From Alcaligenaceae bacterium (lineage in GTDB: Bacteria > Pseudomonadota > Gammaproteobacteria > Burkholderiales > Burkholderiaceae_B), in NCBI GenBank assembly GCA_013416395.1, contig JACCEP010000004.1, forward strand, positions 248,001 to 312,000: a DNA stretch of 64,000 nucleotides. The letters run 5' to 3'. Shown piece by piece: positions 7,701-15,529 of the stretch (position 1 is its first letter; every line of letters starts with the position of its first letter). The notes beneath the pieces are model-generated. The model was not told where the DNA came from, made no database searches, and worked only from the letters and a program-made list of their open reading frames with translations. The translations under genes were made by a program, and so were the position numbers.

Positions 7701-9311
7701 ATGAGCACACCGCAGAAATTTGATTATGTCATTGTCGGCTCTGGCGCTGCAGGCGCAATAGTGGCCAATCGCTTGAGTGCTAGCGGCGCGACGGTCTGTG
7801 TGCTGGAGGCCGGGCCGCCCGATAATCATCCTTTTTTGCATGTTCCTGCAGGCTTTATTAAGGTGATTTTCAACCCAAAGTACGCCTGGCAGTTCGCGAC
7901 GCAGCCCTCTCCCTTTACCAATAATCGTCAAATTCCTATACCTCAGGGTCGCACACTGGGTGGCTCTACCTCGATAAACGGTCTTGTTTACAACCGCGGG
8001 CAGGCCAGTGACTTTGACAGTTGGGCGCAGCTCGGCAATACAGGCTGGTCCTTTCAAGACGTCTTGCCTTATTTCAAGTCGATGGAGCGCCGAGTGGGGG
8101 GCGATGATGCCTTCCGTGGCCGAACTGGCGAGCTACCAGTCAGTGATATAGACTGGATTCACCCATTGTGTGAAGCATTTATTGAAGGTGCCACGCAAGA
8201 AGGGCTGCCGCGTACGCGCGACTACAACGGCGAATCGCAAGATGGTGTGGGCTATTTTCAGCGCACCATCGACAAGGGTTGGCGTATGAGTACTGCCAAG
8301 ACGTTTTTGCGGCCCATTCGAAACAGAAAGAATCTGCATATCGAGACATATGCGCAGGCAAAAAAGATTCTTTTCAAAGATAAACGTGCAATTGGCGTTC
8401 TGTTTGGACACCCATCAGGACACGGGCCAACCAAAACCGTCTTGGCCCTGAAAGAAGTCATTGTGGCCTGCGGCACGATCAATACGCCCAAATTGCTGCA
8501 GTTGTCTGGCATTGGTCCGGCGGCCTTGTTGAAAGAAAAGGGCATCGCCGTGGTCCAAGATCTGCCTGGTGTGGGCGAGAACCTCAGCGATCATTTCTCT
8601 GTTCGAGTAGTTGCCAAGGTGCAAAACGTGAAAACGCTTAATGAGTTGGCGACTGGGCCGGCATTGGGTGCACAGGTATGTCGCTGGTTGCTCAAGAGGC
8701 CAAGCATCATGGCGTTGAGCCCCTCTCTTGTTCATTGGTTCTGGAAGTCGCAGCCTGATCTTACGCATGCCGATCTGCAAGGTGTCTTTACGCCGGCCAG
8801 TTACAAAGAAGGCTATGTCGGTCGTCTGGATGGTTTTCCTGGCATGACGGCCGGGGTTTGGCAGCATAGGCCGAAAAGCAGGGGCTACGTCCGCATCGCC
8901 TCGTCTGACCCTTTCGAGGCACCAACCGTACAGCCCAATTATCTTCAGCACCCAGATGACCAGAAAGTGCTAATTAATGGGGTGAAGCTGGCGCGCAGGT
9001 TGTTGAAGACGGCGGCGCTAAGCCAGTACTTTGATAAAGAGACACTGCCTGGGGCTTTGTGTCAGTCAGACGACGAATTACTTGATTTTGCAAAGCGGTT
9101 TGGCGTCTCTTCTTATCACGTCAACGGCACGGCGCACATGGGCCCACGCAGCGATCCGAATGCAGTCGTTGATCATAATTTACGCGTATATGGTGTAGAG
9201 AACCTTCGCGTGGTGGATTCGTCAGTTATACCGACCATACCTTCTGCAAACGTATGCGCGACAACCATGATGATAGGAAATCGGGCAGGTGATTTAATTC
9301 TCGGCATCTGA
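7701..9311 (+). CDS. GMC-family FAD-dependent oxidoreductase (choline-dehydrogenase-like)
   Basis: FAD-dependent alcohol dehydrogenase of 536 residues. The N-terminus carries the dinucleotide-binding motif VGSGAAGAIVANRL with a downstream VCVLEAGPP, and the GMC signature GRTLGGSTSINGLVYNRG lies near residue 90. The C-terminal active site has His473 (in YHVNGTAHMG) and Asn517 (in SANVCATT). The second position is normally His or Asn in this family, so the site looks intact. Family members oxidise alcohols such as choline, glycol ethers or terpenoid alcohols to aldehydes. It leads a run of same-strand genes with a CoA-transferase and an HMG-lyase, which suggests it opens the oxidation of an alcohol whose acid product is then CoA-activated. 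The substrate is unknown. Confidence 0.9.
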   Translation: MSTPQKFDYVIVGSGAAGAIVANRLSASGATVCVLEAGPPDNHPFLHVPAGFIKVIFNPKYAWQFATQPSPFTNNRQIPIPQGRTLGGSTSINGLVYNRGQASDFDSWAQLGNTGWSFQDVLPYFKSMERRVGGDDAFRGRTGELPVSDIDWIHPLCEAFIEGATQEGLPRTRDYNGESQDGVGYFQRTIDKGWRMSTAKTFLRPIRNRKNLHIETYAQAKKILFKDKRAIGVLFGHPSGHGPTKTVLALKEVIVACGTINTPKLLQLSGIGPAALLKEKGIAVVQDLPGVGENLSDHFSVRVVAKVQNVKTLNELATGPALGAQVCRWLLKRPSIMALSPSLVHWFWKSQPDLTHADLQGVFTPASYKEGYVGRLDGFPGMTAGVWQHRPKSRGYVRIASSDPFEAPTVQPNYLQHPDDQKVLINGVKLARRLLKTAALSQYFDKETLPGALCQSDDELLDFAKRFGVSSYHVNGTAHMGPRSDPNAVVDHNLRVYGVENLRVVDSSVIPTIPSANVCATTMMIGNRAGDLILGI

Positions 9312-9364
9312 GTTCAGATGCGGGGTGCCCCACATGTACTGCTAGGCAATTTGAGAGGATATTA

Positions 9365-10555
9365 ATGTTAAAGCCGTTAAGTGGTATTCGAATTCTGGAA
9401 TTGGGACAGCTGATCGCTGGGCCATTTGCCGCAAAAATGCTGGCAGAATTCGGAGCAGAGGTTATAAAGATAGAAGTGCCAGGAAAAGGTGACCCATTGC
9501 GTAAATGGCGGCTGCTGCATGAAGGCACGTCAGTTTGGTGGCAGGTGCAGTCGCGCAACAAGAAGTCGGTAACGCTCGACCTGCGACAGCCAGAGGCCCA
9601 GGAAGTGGTGCGCACACTGGTCAAAGACATGGACGTAGTTATCGAAAACTTCAAACCCGGCGCGCTGGAGGAATGGGGTTTGGCGTGGGAAGACCTAAAA
9701 GCAATCAACCCCAAGTTGATCATGTTGCGGGTATCGGGCTATGGTCAGACAGGGCCTTATCGTAATCGACCGGGTTTCGGGGTTATTGGTGAGGCTATGG
9801 GCGGGTTACGCCACTTGTCGGGAGAACCCGGCCGGGCGCCTGTACGCGTGGGCGTGTCGATAGGCGACTCGTTATCCGCTCTGCACGGCGTTATCGGTAT
9901 TTTGCTTGCGCTGCGGTCACGTGAGCAACACAGCGGCAAAGGGCAGATGATTGATGTGGCCTTGTACGAGTCGGTGTTTAATATGATGGAAAGCCTGCTG
10001 CCCGAATACTCTGTATTCAATGAGGTTCGCCAACCAGCAGGCAGTGAGCTTCCGGGCATTGCGCCAAGCAACGCTTATTTGTGCCAAGATGGTAAGTACG
10101 TTTTGATTGCCGGTAACGGCGATAGCATTTACAAGCGCTTAATGCACATTATTGGTCGCGTTGACTTGGCCGACGACCCTGCACTAGAAAACAATGCCGG
10201 CAGGGTGATGCAAGCTAGCAAAATAGACGCCGCCATTACGCAGTGGACAAATCTACACCCGCAATCAGAAGTGATTGACGCACTTAATGCGAGCCAGATT
10301 CCGGTTGGCAGGGTTTACGATATTGCGGATATTGCAAAAGACCCACATTATACAGAGCGCGAAATGATTCTAGACTCGTTTCTACCGGATGGAACGCCGT
10401 TAAAGGTGCCTGGCATTGTTCCAAAGCTTAGCGAGACACCGGGTGAGATACGACACGAAGCGCCGCTTCTGGGTCAACATACTGATGAGGTTTTGGCGTC
10501 TATCGGCATTACTAAAGCACAGCGCGACGCCATGCGTGAGCGCGGAATAATTTAA
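9365..10555 (+). CDS. Class III CoA-transferase (CaiB/BaiF family)
   Basis: Cytoplasmic CoA-transferase of 396 residues that moves CoA from a donor such as succinyl-CoA onto a carboxylic acid. The family starts characteristically (LSGIRILELGQLIAGPFAA), and the catalytic aspartate is Asp168 in VSIGDSLSALHG, matching Asp169 of formyl-CoA transferase. An AGAGG ribosome site is close to the ATG. The following gene, an HMG-CoA-lyase-like enzyme, starts directly after its stop codon. This pairing is known from hydroxymethylglutarate and citramalate metabolism: the transferase makes a 3-hydroxy-3-methylacyl-CoA and the lyase cleaves it. The acceptor acid here is inferred, not shown. Confidence 0.9.
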   Translation: MLKPLSGIRILELGQLIAGPFAAKMLAEFGAEVIKIEVPGKGDPLRKWRLLHEGTSVWWQVQSRNKKSVTLDLRQPEAQEVVRTLVKDMDVVIENFKPGALEEWGLAWEDLKAINPKLIMLRVSGYGQTGPYRNRPGFGVIGEAMGGLRHLSGEPGRAPVRVGVSIGDSLSALHGVIGILLALRSREQHSGKGQMIDVALYESVFNMMESLLPEYSVFNEVRQPAGSELPGIAPSNAYLCQDGKYVLIAGNGDSIYKRLMHIIGRVDLADDPALENNAGRVMQASKIDAAITQWTNLHPQSEVIDALNASQIPVGRVYDIADIAKDPHYTEREMILDSFLPDGTPLKVPGIVPKLSETPGEIRHEAPLLGQHTDEVLASIGITKAQRDAMRERGII

Positions 10556-11494
10556 ATGGAACCACTACACATGACAGAAGCGAAACGACGAGTATTCATT
10601 CAGGAAGTATCCCCACGGGATGGGTTTCAAAATGAATCGCAATTTATTGAGTCGTGGGACAAGATCGCCTTTATAGATAAACTGTCGGAAAGTGGTTTTG
10701 CCAAGATCGAAGCGACTTCGTTTACGTCACCCAAAGCCATTCCGGCCCTGCGGGATGCCGAAATGATTATGCATGAGATCAAGCGTAATCCTGATGTTGT
10801 CTATACCGTGCTGGTTCCTAACCTGCGCGGCGCCGAGCGCGCCATCGCGTGCAAGGTTGATGAAGTTAACCTTGTTATGTCGGTCAGTGAAACACATAAC
10901 CAGATGAATCTTCGCATGAGCAGAGAGCAGTCTGTTGCACAGCTCAGCGAAGTCATCACTGCGGTGCACGGCACAGGTATTACGGTAAATATTTCGTTGT
11001 CCACGGCTTTTGGGTGCCCCATGGAGGGTGATATCAACCCTGAAGAGGTATACAGGCTGGCCGCACAATTCGCTGAGCTGGGCGTACAAGGAATCACCCT
11101 TTGCGACACCACCGGCATGGCCTATCCAACCCAAGTCGAAGAAATCAGTCGTCGTGTCGTTGAAGCCTACCCGCTGCTTGATACAACGCTGCATTTTCAC
11201 AATACTCGCGGCATGGCTCTGGCAAACACAATGGCGGCTTTGGCCGCTGGTGTTGTCCGGTTTGATTCATCGCTGGGTGGCCTGGGTGGCTGCCCATATG
11301 CGCCGGGGGCTTCGGGCAATGTCTGTACCGAAGAACTCGTGCATATGCTCGAACTCATGGGTTACGACACTGGCGTCGATCTGGAGAAAATCGTAGGTGT
11401 GGCCGGGCAATTGCCGGAGCTTATCGGGCATGATGTACCCAGCCAGTTGGTAAAAGCGGGGTTACGCGGCCGCCGTTATCCTGCGCCGTCATGA
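10556..11494 (+). CDS. Hydroxymethylglutaryl-CoA lyase family enzyme (MvaB-like)
   Basis: TIM-barrel metal-dependent lyase of 312 residues that performs a retro-Claisen cleavage of a 3-hydroxy-3-methylacyl-CoA, classically HMG-CoA to acetyl-CoA and acetoacetate. Visible signatures are EVSPRDGFQNE at the start (catalytic Arg-Asp), LHFHNTRGMALAN with the metal-binding His pair, and the glycine-rich loop GGLGGCPYAPGASGNV carrying the catalytic Cys. All key residues look intact. ATG codons at 10556 and 10571 are both possible; 10556 abuts the preceding stop codon, so translational coupling is likely. With the CoA-transferase it forms a two-step module. A citramalyl-CoA or other branched substrate is as possible as HMG-CoA. 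Confidence 0.9.
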   Translation: MEPLHMTEAKRRVFIQEVSPRDGFQNESQFIESWDKIAFIDKLSESGFAKIEATSFTSPKAIPALRDAEMIMHEIKRNPDVVYTVLVPNLRGAERAIACKVDEVNLVMSVSETHNQMNLRMSREQSVAQLSEVITAVHGTGITVNISLSTAFGCPMEGDINPEEVYRLAAQFAELGVQGITLCDTTGMAYPTQVEEISRRVVEAYPLLDTTLHFHNTRGMALANTMAALAAGVVRFDSSLGGLGGCPYAPGASGNVCTEELVHMLELMGYDTGVDLEKIVGVAGQLPELIGHDVPSQLVKAGLRGRRYPAPS

Positions 11495-11566
11495 AAGCCG
11501 ATACTTTATGGCATTAATAGCGGCTTAAACAACATAGTAAAAAATAAAATAAATCGAAGGGAGGAG

Positions 11567-11593
11567 ATGCATAGCTCTAGCTATAACCATTAA
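11567..11593 (+). other. Possible leader mini-ORF before the TRAP operon
   Basis: A strong ribosome site (GGGAGGAG) directly precedes an ATG and eight codons reading MHSSSYNH before TAA. No similar ribosome site exists at any other place in this 211-base gap. It could be a short leader peptide, or the ribosome site may be chance in a purine-rich stretch. Confidence 0.25.
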
Positions 11594-11619
11594 AGGGGTG
11601 ATTTCAGCACTCACTATTT

Positions 11620-11643
11620 AGCGCCGGGCTACGTGACGGCGCT
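11620..11643 (+). other. Stem-loop upstream of the TRAP operon
   Basis: AGCGCCG at 11620-11626 pairs perfectly with CGGCGCT at 11637-11643 around a 10-base loop. No T-run follows, so it is not a standard terminator. It lies between the mini-ORF at 11567 and the dctP start at 11706, where it could stabilise the mRNA or attenuate transcription. Confidence 0.35.
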
Positions 11644-11705
11644 TCAGGCTTGCTGATGCCAGGATGCAGTTAATAAAACACACATAATTCATCTTTGGAG
11701 TAGAC

Positions 11706-12740
11706 ATGAAAATAAAACACACTTTGGCAGCGGTCTGCATGGCTTGGGGGTTGGCTGCGGCACCTCAGGCAGGCGCGGTAGACATTGACGTGGCCAGCAC
11801 CTTCCCCAAGGACATGCTGTTTCTGGGAGATGGTCTCAAACAATTTGCCAAGGCTCTGGAACAGACCAGTGGTGGCGACATCAAAGTCAAAATTCACGGA
11901 GCAGGCGATCTGGTCCCCGCTCTGGAAGTACTCAACGCGGTAAGTAGCGGTGCGGTGAGTGCCGGGTATGACTGGGTGGGATATTGGGGCGGGATCATGC
12001 CCGTGGCCAATCTGGTGGGCGCCTTGCCATTTGGACCAACTCCCGAAGTGCTGGCCGGCTGGATCTGGGAAGGCGGCGGTATGCAGATCATTCAAAAAGC
12101 CTATGACGCGCACAATGTAAAGTTTCTTCCGTGTGTGGTTGTTCCGGCGGAGCCTGCGGGTTGGTTCAACAAGGAGATCAATTCGGTTGACGATCTGAAA
12201 GGTCTGAAAATGCGCATTGGCGGCTTGGCTGGCCGTGCATTGACCAAACTCGATGTCAGCCCTCAGATGATTCCGGGTGGCGAAGTGTTTGTGGCACTCG
12301 AGCGCGGCCGCATTGATGCTGCCGAGTTTTCCTTGCCGGCCATCGATGAAAGCATTCAGCTTCAGAAGGCTGGCAAATACTATTACTTTCCAGGTTGGCA
12401 TCAGCCTTCGAGCATCAACTCGATTCCTATCAACATGAAGGTATGGAAGAGCTTTAACGAGAAGCAGCAGGATCAGATCCTGACGGCTTGTAGGTCATCA
12501 TTCCTCTGGACATTGACCAATGGCATTCCCAATCAGCTTGAAGCGCTTGACCGCATGGAAAAGGGTGGCACCATTATTAAACGACTTCCCGAGCCAGTTT
12601 TAGCAGCGCTTCGTAAAGCGACTGATGAAGTGGTCGCCGAAGAACGGAAGAAAGATCCTATTTTCGATGAGGCGTTTGAATCATTGAACTCATATATGTC
12701 GAGCGTGGATCGCTGGAACACGCTGCAAAACATGAAGTAG
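11706..12740 (+). CDS. dctP: TRAP transporter solute-binding protein (TakP-like DctP)
   Basis: Periplasmic binding component (344 residues) of a TRAP transporter that hands a carboxylate to the DctQM permease encoded next. A signal peptide ends near residue 24 (PQAGAVDI). The stretch MRIGGLAGRAL and then GGEVFVALERGRIDAAEF resembles the TakP subgroup that binds 2-oxoacids through a metal ion, rather than the C4-dicarboxylate DctP group. That fits the 2-oxoacid dehydrogenase genes five to seven kilobases downstream, although the ligand assignment is an inference. A ribosome site (TTTGGAGTAGAC) supports the ATG. Confidence 0.9.
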   Translation: MKIKHTLAAVCMAWGLAAAPQAGAVDIDVASTFPKDMLFLGDGLKQFAKALEQTSGGDIKVKIHGAGDLVPALEVLNAVSSGAVSAGYDWVGYWGGIMPVANLVGALPFGPTPEVLAGWIWEGGGMQIIQKAYDAHNVKFLPCVVVPAEPAGWFNKEINSVDDLKGLKMRIGGLAGRALTKLDVSPQMIPGGEVFVALERGRIDAAEFSLPAIDESIQLQKAGKYYYFPGWHQPSSINSIPINMKVWKSFNEKQQDQILTACRSSFLWTLTNGIPNQLEALDRMEKGGTIIKRLPEPVLAALRKATDEVVAEERKKDPIFDEAFESLNSYMSSVDRWNTLQNMK

Positions 12741-12747
12741 GGCTCAT

Positions 12748-13353
12748 ATGAACAGGCGCTTAAATGTGAGTGCCGTGACGAAAGTGGGGAACGCACTGCT
12801 TAATGCCAGTGCGATCCCCGGTCGTTATGGATCAATTCTGATACTTATTTTGGTGTTCGTTGTGTTGATTTCGGTGGTGGGAAGTCAATTTGGTCTGGGC
12901 GAATTGTTTACCTGGGACACCAGCATTCCGTTATTCGGCACCAAGTTGAGTATGACCTCCATTGGTGAGCTGCAATGGCATTTGTTTGCACTTCTGGTCA
13001 TGCTTTCAGGCGCGTATGCACTGAAAGAAGATCGGCATATCCGCGTAGATGTGATGTCCGATCGTTTCTCGATCCGTACTCGTCTATGGATAGACGTTCT
13101 GGGTGACCTCTTTTTTCTCCTCCCATTTTTCGCACTCCTTGCCTGGTATTCATTTTTGTTTACTCAGAATGCATACAACTTTGGAGAGCAATCTAATGCG
13201 GGTGGTTTGATTGATCGATATCTGGTTAAAGCAGTTTTGCCGATTGGAAGCGTATTAATGCTAATAGCTGGTGTGGGTCGCATACTGCGCAATCTTGGAC
13301 TGCTGTTTGGCAGAAACAATGAAGACACAGCATCTAAGGAGTTAGGGCAATGA
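12748..13353 (+). CDS. dctQ: TRAP transporter small permease subunit (DctQ)
   Basis: Small membrane subunit (201 residues) with four predicted membrane segments, as usual for DctQ. The conserved ALKEDRHIRVDVM segment after the second helix is a family hallmark. It lies 7 bases after the binding-protein gene and overlaps the large permease gene by four bases (ATGA), so the three genes form one operon and complex. Confidence 0.9.
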   Translation: MNRRLNVSAVTKVGNALLNASAIPGRYGSILILILVFVVLISVVGSQFGLGELFTWDTSIPLFGTKLSMTSIGELQWHLFALLVMLSGAYALKEDRHIRVDVMSDRFSIRTRLWIDVLGDLFFLLPFFALLAWYSFLFTQNAYNFGEQSNAGGLIDRYLVKAVLPIGSVLMLIAGVGRILRNLGLLFGRNNEDTASKELGQ

Positions 13354-14690
13354 CTTATCTTTTGCCGTCTTTGATGCTTCTTGCCCTCGTGGCAGGGATA
13401 TTCTCTGGGTATCCGGTAGCGCTCAGCCTTGCTGGGCTTTCTGTTGTGTTCATGTTACTGGGGGATATCGCACTTCCTACGTTTTCGCTGATCACAAGTC
13501 GTGTTTTTGGTGCTGTTCTTGAAAATTGGGTGTTGGCAGCAATACCGCTGTTCATTTTCATGGGCATTATGCTTGAAAAATCCAAGGTCGCAGATAAGCT
13601 GTTACTTGAGTTGGAGGCTCTTTTTCATGGCAGACGCGGTGGTCTCGGTCTAGCGGTCGTGATCATTGGCATCATTATGGCGGCCAGCACCGGCATCATT
13701 GGTGCTTCGGTTGTGCTGATGGGCACCATGGCACTGCCGCTTATGCTAAAGCAGGGCTATAACAAGTCAGTAGCGATCGGCACGATTTTGGGCTCAGGCA
13801 CCTTGGGCATTTTGATACCTCCCAGCATTATGTTGGTTGTTTTCGGCGACGTTATGCAGGTCCCCATTGGGGACCTTTTCGCAGGTGCGTTGTTACCCGG
13901 TTTGATGCTTGGCGGGTTTTATGCCCTGTATATTATCTACGTCGCTTTTACTGCACCACACAAGGTTCCCGCCGGTAAAGCGCTCAAATCGGCAAACATG
14001 GCAATGTTGTTCTTGCGTTTGCTAAAAAATCTGATCATTCCTGCGCTACTCATTTCCAGTGTTTTGGTATCCATTGTTTTGGGTATTGCCACACCGACCG
14101 AAGGCGCAGCCATTGGCGCGTTTGGCGCCATGGTGATGGCCTTGTTCAGCAGGCAGCTGTCGTGGCGCGTCATGGTAAACAGTTTGAAAGACACATGTCT
14201 TACCACGGGCATGATTCTTATATTGGCTGTTGGAGCCACCGCGTACAGTCTGGTATTTAAGCGCATCGGCGGGCAGAGCATGATTGAAGACGCGGTCGGG
14301 ATCGTCGGTCACAGTCCGTACCTCGTCATACTTGTCATCATGCTCTTGATATTCGTTCTGGGTTTTTTTCTTGAATGGATTGAAATTTCGTTCCTGGTTT
14401 TGCCTTTGTTCGCCCCGATTGTGGCTGGTCTTGATTTCGGTGATGCCTTTGCCAATCAAGGCGAGGTCATGATCTGGTTTGCCATGCTGGTTGCCATCAA
14501 TCTGCAAACTTCCTTCCTCACCCCACCCTTTGGTTATGCCCTGTTTTATCTGAAAGGTATTGCCATACCTGGCGTCACGACCATGGATATTTACAAAGGC
14601 GTCGTGCCTATTGTTCTGATGCAGTTGTTGGGTGTTTTGTTGGTGGCGCTTTTTCCCATGATTGTTTTGTGGCTGCCAGGGAAGGTGTAA
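13350..14690 (+). CDS. dctM: TRAP transporter large permease subunit (DctM)
   Basis: Large membrane subunit (446 residues, about twelve membrane segments) that carries out Na+-driven transport of the ligand delivered by the binding protein. Typical DctM stretches are SGYPVALSLAGLSVVF at the start, ILGSGTLGILIPPSIMLVVFG near residue 150, ATPTEGAAIGAFGAM mid-protein and LTPPFGYALFYLKG near the end. Its start overlaps dctQ by four bases. The length is slightly above average for DctM (about 425-440) but unremarkable. Confidence 0.92.
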   Translation: MTYLLPSLMLLALVAGIFSGYPVALSLAGLSVVFMLLGDIALPTFSLITSRVFGAVLENWVLAAIPLFIFMGIMLEKSKVADKLLLELEALFHGRRGGLGLAVVIIGIIMAASTGIIGASVVLMGTMALPLMLKQGYNKSVAIGTILGSGTLGILIPPSIMLVVFGDVMQVPIGDLFAGALLPGLMLGGFYALYIIYVAFTAPHKVPAGKALKSANMAMLFLRLLKNLIIPALLISSVLVSIVLGIATPTEGAAIGAFGAMVMALFSRQLSWRVMVNSLKDTCLTTGMILILAVGATAYSLVFKRIGGQSMIEDAVGIVGHSPYLVILVIMLLIFVLGFFLEWIEISFLVLPLFAPIVAGLDFGDAFANQGEVMIWFAMLVAINLQTSFLTPPFGYALFYLKGIAIPGVTTMDIYKGVVPIVLMQLLGVLLVALFPMIVLWLPGKV

Positions 14691-14728
14691 TCAATCAATG
14701 TATATGCGCTTTTTAATGGAAGTTGTCC

Positions 14729-15496
14729 ATGACTAACGGCCTGTTCGACCTGAGCAACAAGGTTGTACTGATTACGGGGGCGGCCGGAGGTATTGGCTCG
14801 GCGATTACGCATGCCTTTGCTCAATCGGGTGCAAAGCTAATATTGGCGGATCGCGCCCTGGTCGCAATAGAAGGCTTGGTTGAAACAATGCCTGAGCACC
14901 AACAGGATGTGCTCGCTATCGAAATTGAAGTGCAGTTTCGGGAGCAGTGTGCTGCAGCTGTCGAGCGCGCCGTAGAGCGATTTGGCCGAGTAGACGTCTT
15001 GATCAATAGTGCGGGCGTCAATACACGCATGCGCCCTGAAAAATATAGCGAAGATGTCTGGGACGATATTGTTGATATCAACCTGAAGGGTACTTTCAAC
15101 ATGTGCCAAGCTGTCTTTGAGCCTATGTCGGCACATGGCGGAAAAATCATCAACATTGGTTCCATACTGTCTCTGGTGTCCAACGCCATGACAGCACCTT
15201 ACTCTGCCAGCAAGGGTGGTGTACTTCAGTTGACCAAATCGTTAGCGTGCGCCTGGGCAGAAAACAACATTGCGGTCAATGCAATACTGCCGGGGTGGAT
15301 CGATACCAAATTATCACGACAAGCGCGCATTGACATACCTGGCCATGCCGAGCGAGTTGTTGAGACCACACCAATGCAACGCTGGGGAACGCCCGAAGAT
15401 CTCGTTGGCGCTGCGATATTCCTTTCATCTTCCGCCTCGAATTTTGTGACTGGAACCAGCATTTTGGTGGATGGTGGGGTGACAGCTCATGTATGA
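14729..15496 (+). CDS. Short-chain dehydrogenase/reductase (SDR)
   Basis: Classical NAD(P)-dependent SDR of 255 residues. Visible are the cofactor motif TGAAGGIG near residue 15, the structural NSAG near 89, the catalytic Tyr-Lys pair in YSASKGG near residue 156, and the C-terminal ILVDGGV. An acidic residue after the second strand (LADRA) favours NAD+. The frame is open to a TTG at 14723, but the ATG at 14729 has GGAAG upstream and is preferred. It lies between the TRAP operon and the E1 gene. It may interconvert an alcohol and a ketone in the pathway feeding the 2-oxoacid dehydrogenase. Confidence 0.88.
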   Translation: MTNGLFDLSNKVVLITGAAGGIGSAITHAFAQSGAKLILADRALVAIEGLVETMPEHQQDVLAIEIEVQFREQCAAAVERAVERFGRVDVLINSAGVNTRMRPEKYSEDVWDDIVDINLKGTFNMCQAVFEPMSAHGGKIINIGSILSLVSNAMTAPYSASKGGVLQLTKSLACAWAENNIAVNAILPGWIDTKLSRQARIDIPGHAERVVETTPMQRWGTPEDLVGAAIFLSSSASNFVTGTSILVDGGVTAHV

Positions 15497-15529
15497 AGCA
15501 GCCAGTAATTTACGTTTCAGAGGAAACCT

